Of a stretch of 54,904 bases of DNA, positions 53,185 through 54,904 are shown in pieces (the first letter of the stretch is position 1; each line of letters begins with the position of its first letter). This DNA is from BJGV01 sp964013575 (GTDB taxonomy: Bacteria > Pseudomonadota > Gammaproteobacteria > Burkholderiales > Nitrosomonadaceae). Below the pieces are notes generated by a model. The model searched no databases, was not told the origin of the DNA, and was given only the letters and a program-made list of their open reading frames with translations. The stretch covers positions 1-54,904 of the forward strand of contig CAXGWP010000011.1 of assembly GCA_964013575.1 (NCBI GenBank), in the 5' to 3' direction. Position numbers and translations under genes: made by a program.

Positions 53185-53931
53185 TTAGAGTTGCTCACTT
53201 GTTCTGCCAAAGCGTCGTTCTCGTTGTTGATATGATTTTATTGCGAGATCAAATGACTCTGCATTAAAATCTGGCCATAAGGTATCAGTAAAATAAAGTT
53301 CTGTATAAGCTAGTTGCCATAATAGGAAATTACTAATACGTTGTTCGCCTCCGGTACGTATAAATAAATCTGGTTCAGGTGCGTAGTTCATGGAAAAAAA
53401 CTGATATAAATCTTTTTCAGCAAATTTATTAATTAGACCTAGATCTTTTTTACACATTTTTTGTATGGCCTGCATAATGTCCCAACGCCCACCATAATTT
53501 GCTGCGATAGTTAGTGTTAGTCGTGTATTAGATGCAGTCATTTTTTCGCCATCACGAATAAATTTTATTGTTTTTTTATCAAATTTTGTTAAGTCTCCAA
53601 TTACTTTGAAGCGAATACCATTTTCATGTAATTTTATTACCTCTTGATCAAGAACAGAAGTAAAGAGTTCCATTAAAAATGAAATTTCTTCAATTGGTCG
53701 ACGCCAATTCTCACTGCTAAAAGCATATAATGTTAGGTAGTTAATTTTATGTTTAATACAAGCCTTTACAGTAGTGCGCACGGACTCTACCCCATGCTTG
53801 TGGCCAGCCATTCTTGGTAATAAACGTGTTCTTGCCCAGCGACCATTGCCGTCCATAATTATGGCAACATGCTGAGGGATTATATTGGTTTTTTTGGTAG
53901 TTTTAATTGAAGTGGAGCTAGTTGAGTGCAT
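53185..53931 (-). CDS. uppS: Undecaprenyl pyrophosphate synthase (cis-prenyltransferase)
   Basis: UppS builds the C55 lipid carrier used for peptidoglycan. The 248-residue protein has the catalytic block VAIIMDGNGRWARTR near residue 25, GHKHGVESV, LYAFSSENWRR and the C-terminal DLFIRTGGEQRISNFLLWQ with TELYFTDTLWPDF. All family residues seem intact. It lies 28 bases after frr and about 100 bases before cdsA in the conserved order. Confidence 0.95.
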   Translation of the reverse strand: MHSTSSTSIKTTKKTNIIPQHVAIIMDGNGRWARTRLLPRMAGHKHGVESVRTTVKACIKHKINYLTLYAFSSENWRRPIEEISFLMELFTSVLDQEVIKLHENGIRFKVIGDLTKFDKKTIKFIRDGEKMTASNTRLTLTIAANYGGRWDIMQAIQKMCKKDLGLINKFAEKDLYQFFSMNYAPEPDLFIRTGGEQRISNFLLWQLAYTELYFTDTLWPDFNAESFDLAIKSYQQRERRFGRTSEQL

Positions 53932-53959
53932 GAGAAAGGTTACACATTAATTAATTCCA

Positions 53960-54517
53960 CTAAACAGCCATTAATTCGACCTCTTTTGCTTGCAATAGTT
54001 TATCTATTTCAGCAATATGATGATTAGTAAGCTTCTGAATTTCATCCTGGCCACGTCTCTCATCATCTTCTGCAATTTTCTTTTCTTTAAGGATAATTTT
54101 TAGATTAGCATTAGCATCACGACGGATATTTCTCATTGATACTCTTGCAGTTTCAGCTTCCTGTTTAACAATTTTTGTTAGATCTCGGCGCCGTTCCTCT
54201 GTTAGAGTTGGCATGGGAACACGTATTATTTCACCAACAGTCATAGGGTTTAAACCTAGATCTGAATCTCGTATTGTTTTTTCAATCTGGCTTAGCATGC
54301 TTTTTTCCCATGGCGTAACATTTATTGTACGGGCATCAGCTAAATTTATATTTGCAACCTGGCTAATTGGTACAGGTGATCCATAATAATCTACTGTAAC
54401 ATGATCAAGGATACCTGTATGAGCACGCCCAGTTCGTATTTTACCAAAACTCACTATAAGCGCTTCAAAACTTTTTTTCATTTTTTGTTCAGCAGATTTT
54501 CTTATATTAGTTATCAT
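53960..54517 (-). CDS. frr: Ribosome recycling factor
   Basis: Frr with EF-G splits the ribosome after termination. The 185-residue product has the family blocks FGKIRTGRAHTGILD, DARTINVTPWEKSML and IPMPTLTEERRRDLTK. Length is exactly usual. It follows pyrH with a 64-base gap that contains a perfect 13-bp inverted repeat. Confidence 0.97.
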   Translation of the reverse strand: MITNIRKSAEQKMKKSFEALIVSFGKIRTGRAHTGILDHVTVDYYGSPVPISQVANINLADARTINVTPWEKSMLSQIEKTIRDSDLGLNPMTVGEIIRVPMPTLTEERRRDLTKIVKQEAETARVSMRNIRRDANANLKIILKEKKIAEDDERRGQDEIQKLTNHHIAEIDKLLQAKEVELMAV

Positions 54518-54544
54518 AAAGAATAGTTTTTAGTTAAAGGGTGT

Positions 54545-54571
54545 TATCTTCTATATTTAATATAGAAGATA
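54545..54571 (-). promoter_or_regulatory. Perfect 13-bp inverted repeat between pyrH and frr
   Basis: TATCTTCTATATT (54545-54557) and AATATAGAAGATA (54559-54571) are exact reverse complements separated by one base. It begins 10 bases after the pyrH stop and ends about 28 bases before the frr ATG. No T run follows on the minus strand. It could be an mRNA-processing or pausing hairpin that sets the frr-to-pyrH ratio. Confidence 0.5.
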
Positions 54572-54581
54572 GTATGCTAAT

Positions 54582-54904
54582 TTATATTTGGATTAGTGTG
54601 CCTTCATTACCTCCTAATATTACACGTTTTAAGGCCCCGGTCTTAAAAATACTAAAAACGTTAAGAGGTAATCTTTGATCACGGCAAAGAGTTAATGCTG
54701 TCGCGTCCATTACCATTAAATTTTTACTAATAGCTTCATTAAATGATAAATTCTGGTATCGCTTTGCATTAGTATTTGTTTTGGGGTCACTTGAATACAC
54801 TCCATCAACTTTGGTTCCTTTGAGAACTATGTCTACATTCATTTCTAAACCACGTAATGCAGCAGCAGTATCTGTAGTAAAAAAAGGATTTCCTGTGCCA
54901 GCTG
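54582..54904 (-). CDS. pyrH: UMP kinase, C-terminal part (5' end outside window)
   Basis: The frame stays open to the window edge, so the gene begins beyond base 54904; the ATG at 54842 is an internal Met. The visible 107 residues start in GTGNPFFTTDTAAALRGLE, which belongs to the nucleotide-binding region, and continue with DIVLKGTKVDGVYSSDPK, MDATALTLCRD and the end GNEGTLI. PyrH phosphorylates UMP to UDP. It precedes frr as in nearly all bacteria. Confidence 0.95.
   Translation of the reverse strand, partial: AGTGNPFFTTDTAAALRGLEMNVDIVLKGTKVDGVYSSDPKTNTNAKRYQNLSFNEAISKNLMVMDATALTLCRDQRLPLNVFSIFKTGALKRVILGGNEGTLIQI

Overview
The window is chromosomal DNA from an AT-rich proteobacterium. 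Protein families and gene order point to the Betaproteobacteria, and the order resembles the Nitrosomonas/Thiobacillus group (Nitrosomonadales): argD-argF-argG near rpsT and murJ; xseA-exbB-exbD-Trm112; dusB-fis-purH-purD-hemF; adk-pfp-hppA; pyrH-frr-uppS-cdsA-dxr-rseP-bamA. This taxonomic call is inference. O2-dependent HemF, two ubiquinone genes (ubiK, ubiH) and B12-dependent MetH suggest an aerobic respirer that makes or imports cobalamin. I saw no insertion sequence, prophage, CRISPR array or rRNA.

Layout. 1-835: the 3' end of an acidic repeat protein and a small exported protein. 1.06-2.6 kb: tRNA-Ser(CGA) and the lytic transglycosylase mltF. 2.7-7.3 kb (minus): yajQ, argG-argF-argD, rpsT. 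7.5-10.1 kb (plus): murJ and mlaA. 10.3-13.5 kb (minus): an RlmL-like methyltransferase, a DUF423 protein and xseA. 13.7-19.4 kb (plus): exbB, exbD, a Trm112 protein, an ADP-ribosylglycohydrolase, gmk, rpoZ, spoT. 19.4-23.8 kb (minus): metH and ubiK. 23.9-33.9 kb (plus): amgK-murU-pepP-orf-ubiH, dusB-fis, purH, purD, hemF. 34-39.4 kb (plus): a strongly signalled small exported protein, a 630-base non-coding gap, adk, pfp, hppA. 39.4-42 kb (minus): a membrane protein, a cysteine desulfurase, trmJ. 42-45.5 kb (plus): suhB and mutS. 45.5-54.9 kb (minus): slyD, rnhB, fabZ, bamA, rseP, dxr, cdsA, uppS, frr and the 3' part of pyrH.

How the genes fit together. Peptidoglycan functions (murJ, mltF, amgK-murU, uppS) and outer-membrane functions (bamA, rseP, mlaA) are retained. 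The lipid A/LPS genes expected in two conserved clusters are cleanly absent: skp-lpxD and lpxA-lpxB around fabZ, and lpxK and kdsB around the Trm112 gene. Five losses in one pathway at two sites suggest a cell with an outer membrane but little or no conventional LPS. This is the most interesting signal in the window. MlaA, which in other bacteria keeps the outer leaflet free of phospholipid, is present and carries a C-terminal PIHDADH tail. The same motif is tandemly repeated in the protein at the window's left edge.

Other points: adk has no ATG, GTG or TTG at its conserved start and appears to begin with ATA. A hairpin leader precedes adk. pfp and hppA form a pyrophosphate-based energy module. 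Several long inverted repeats lie between genes.
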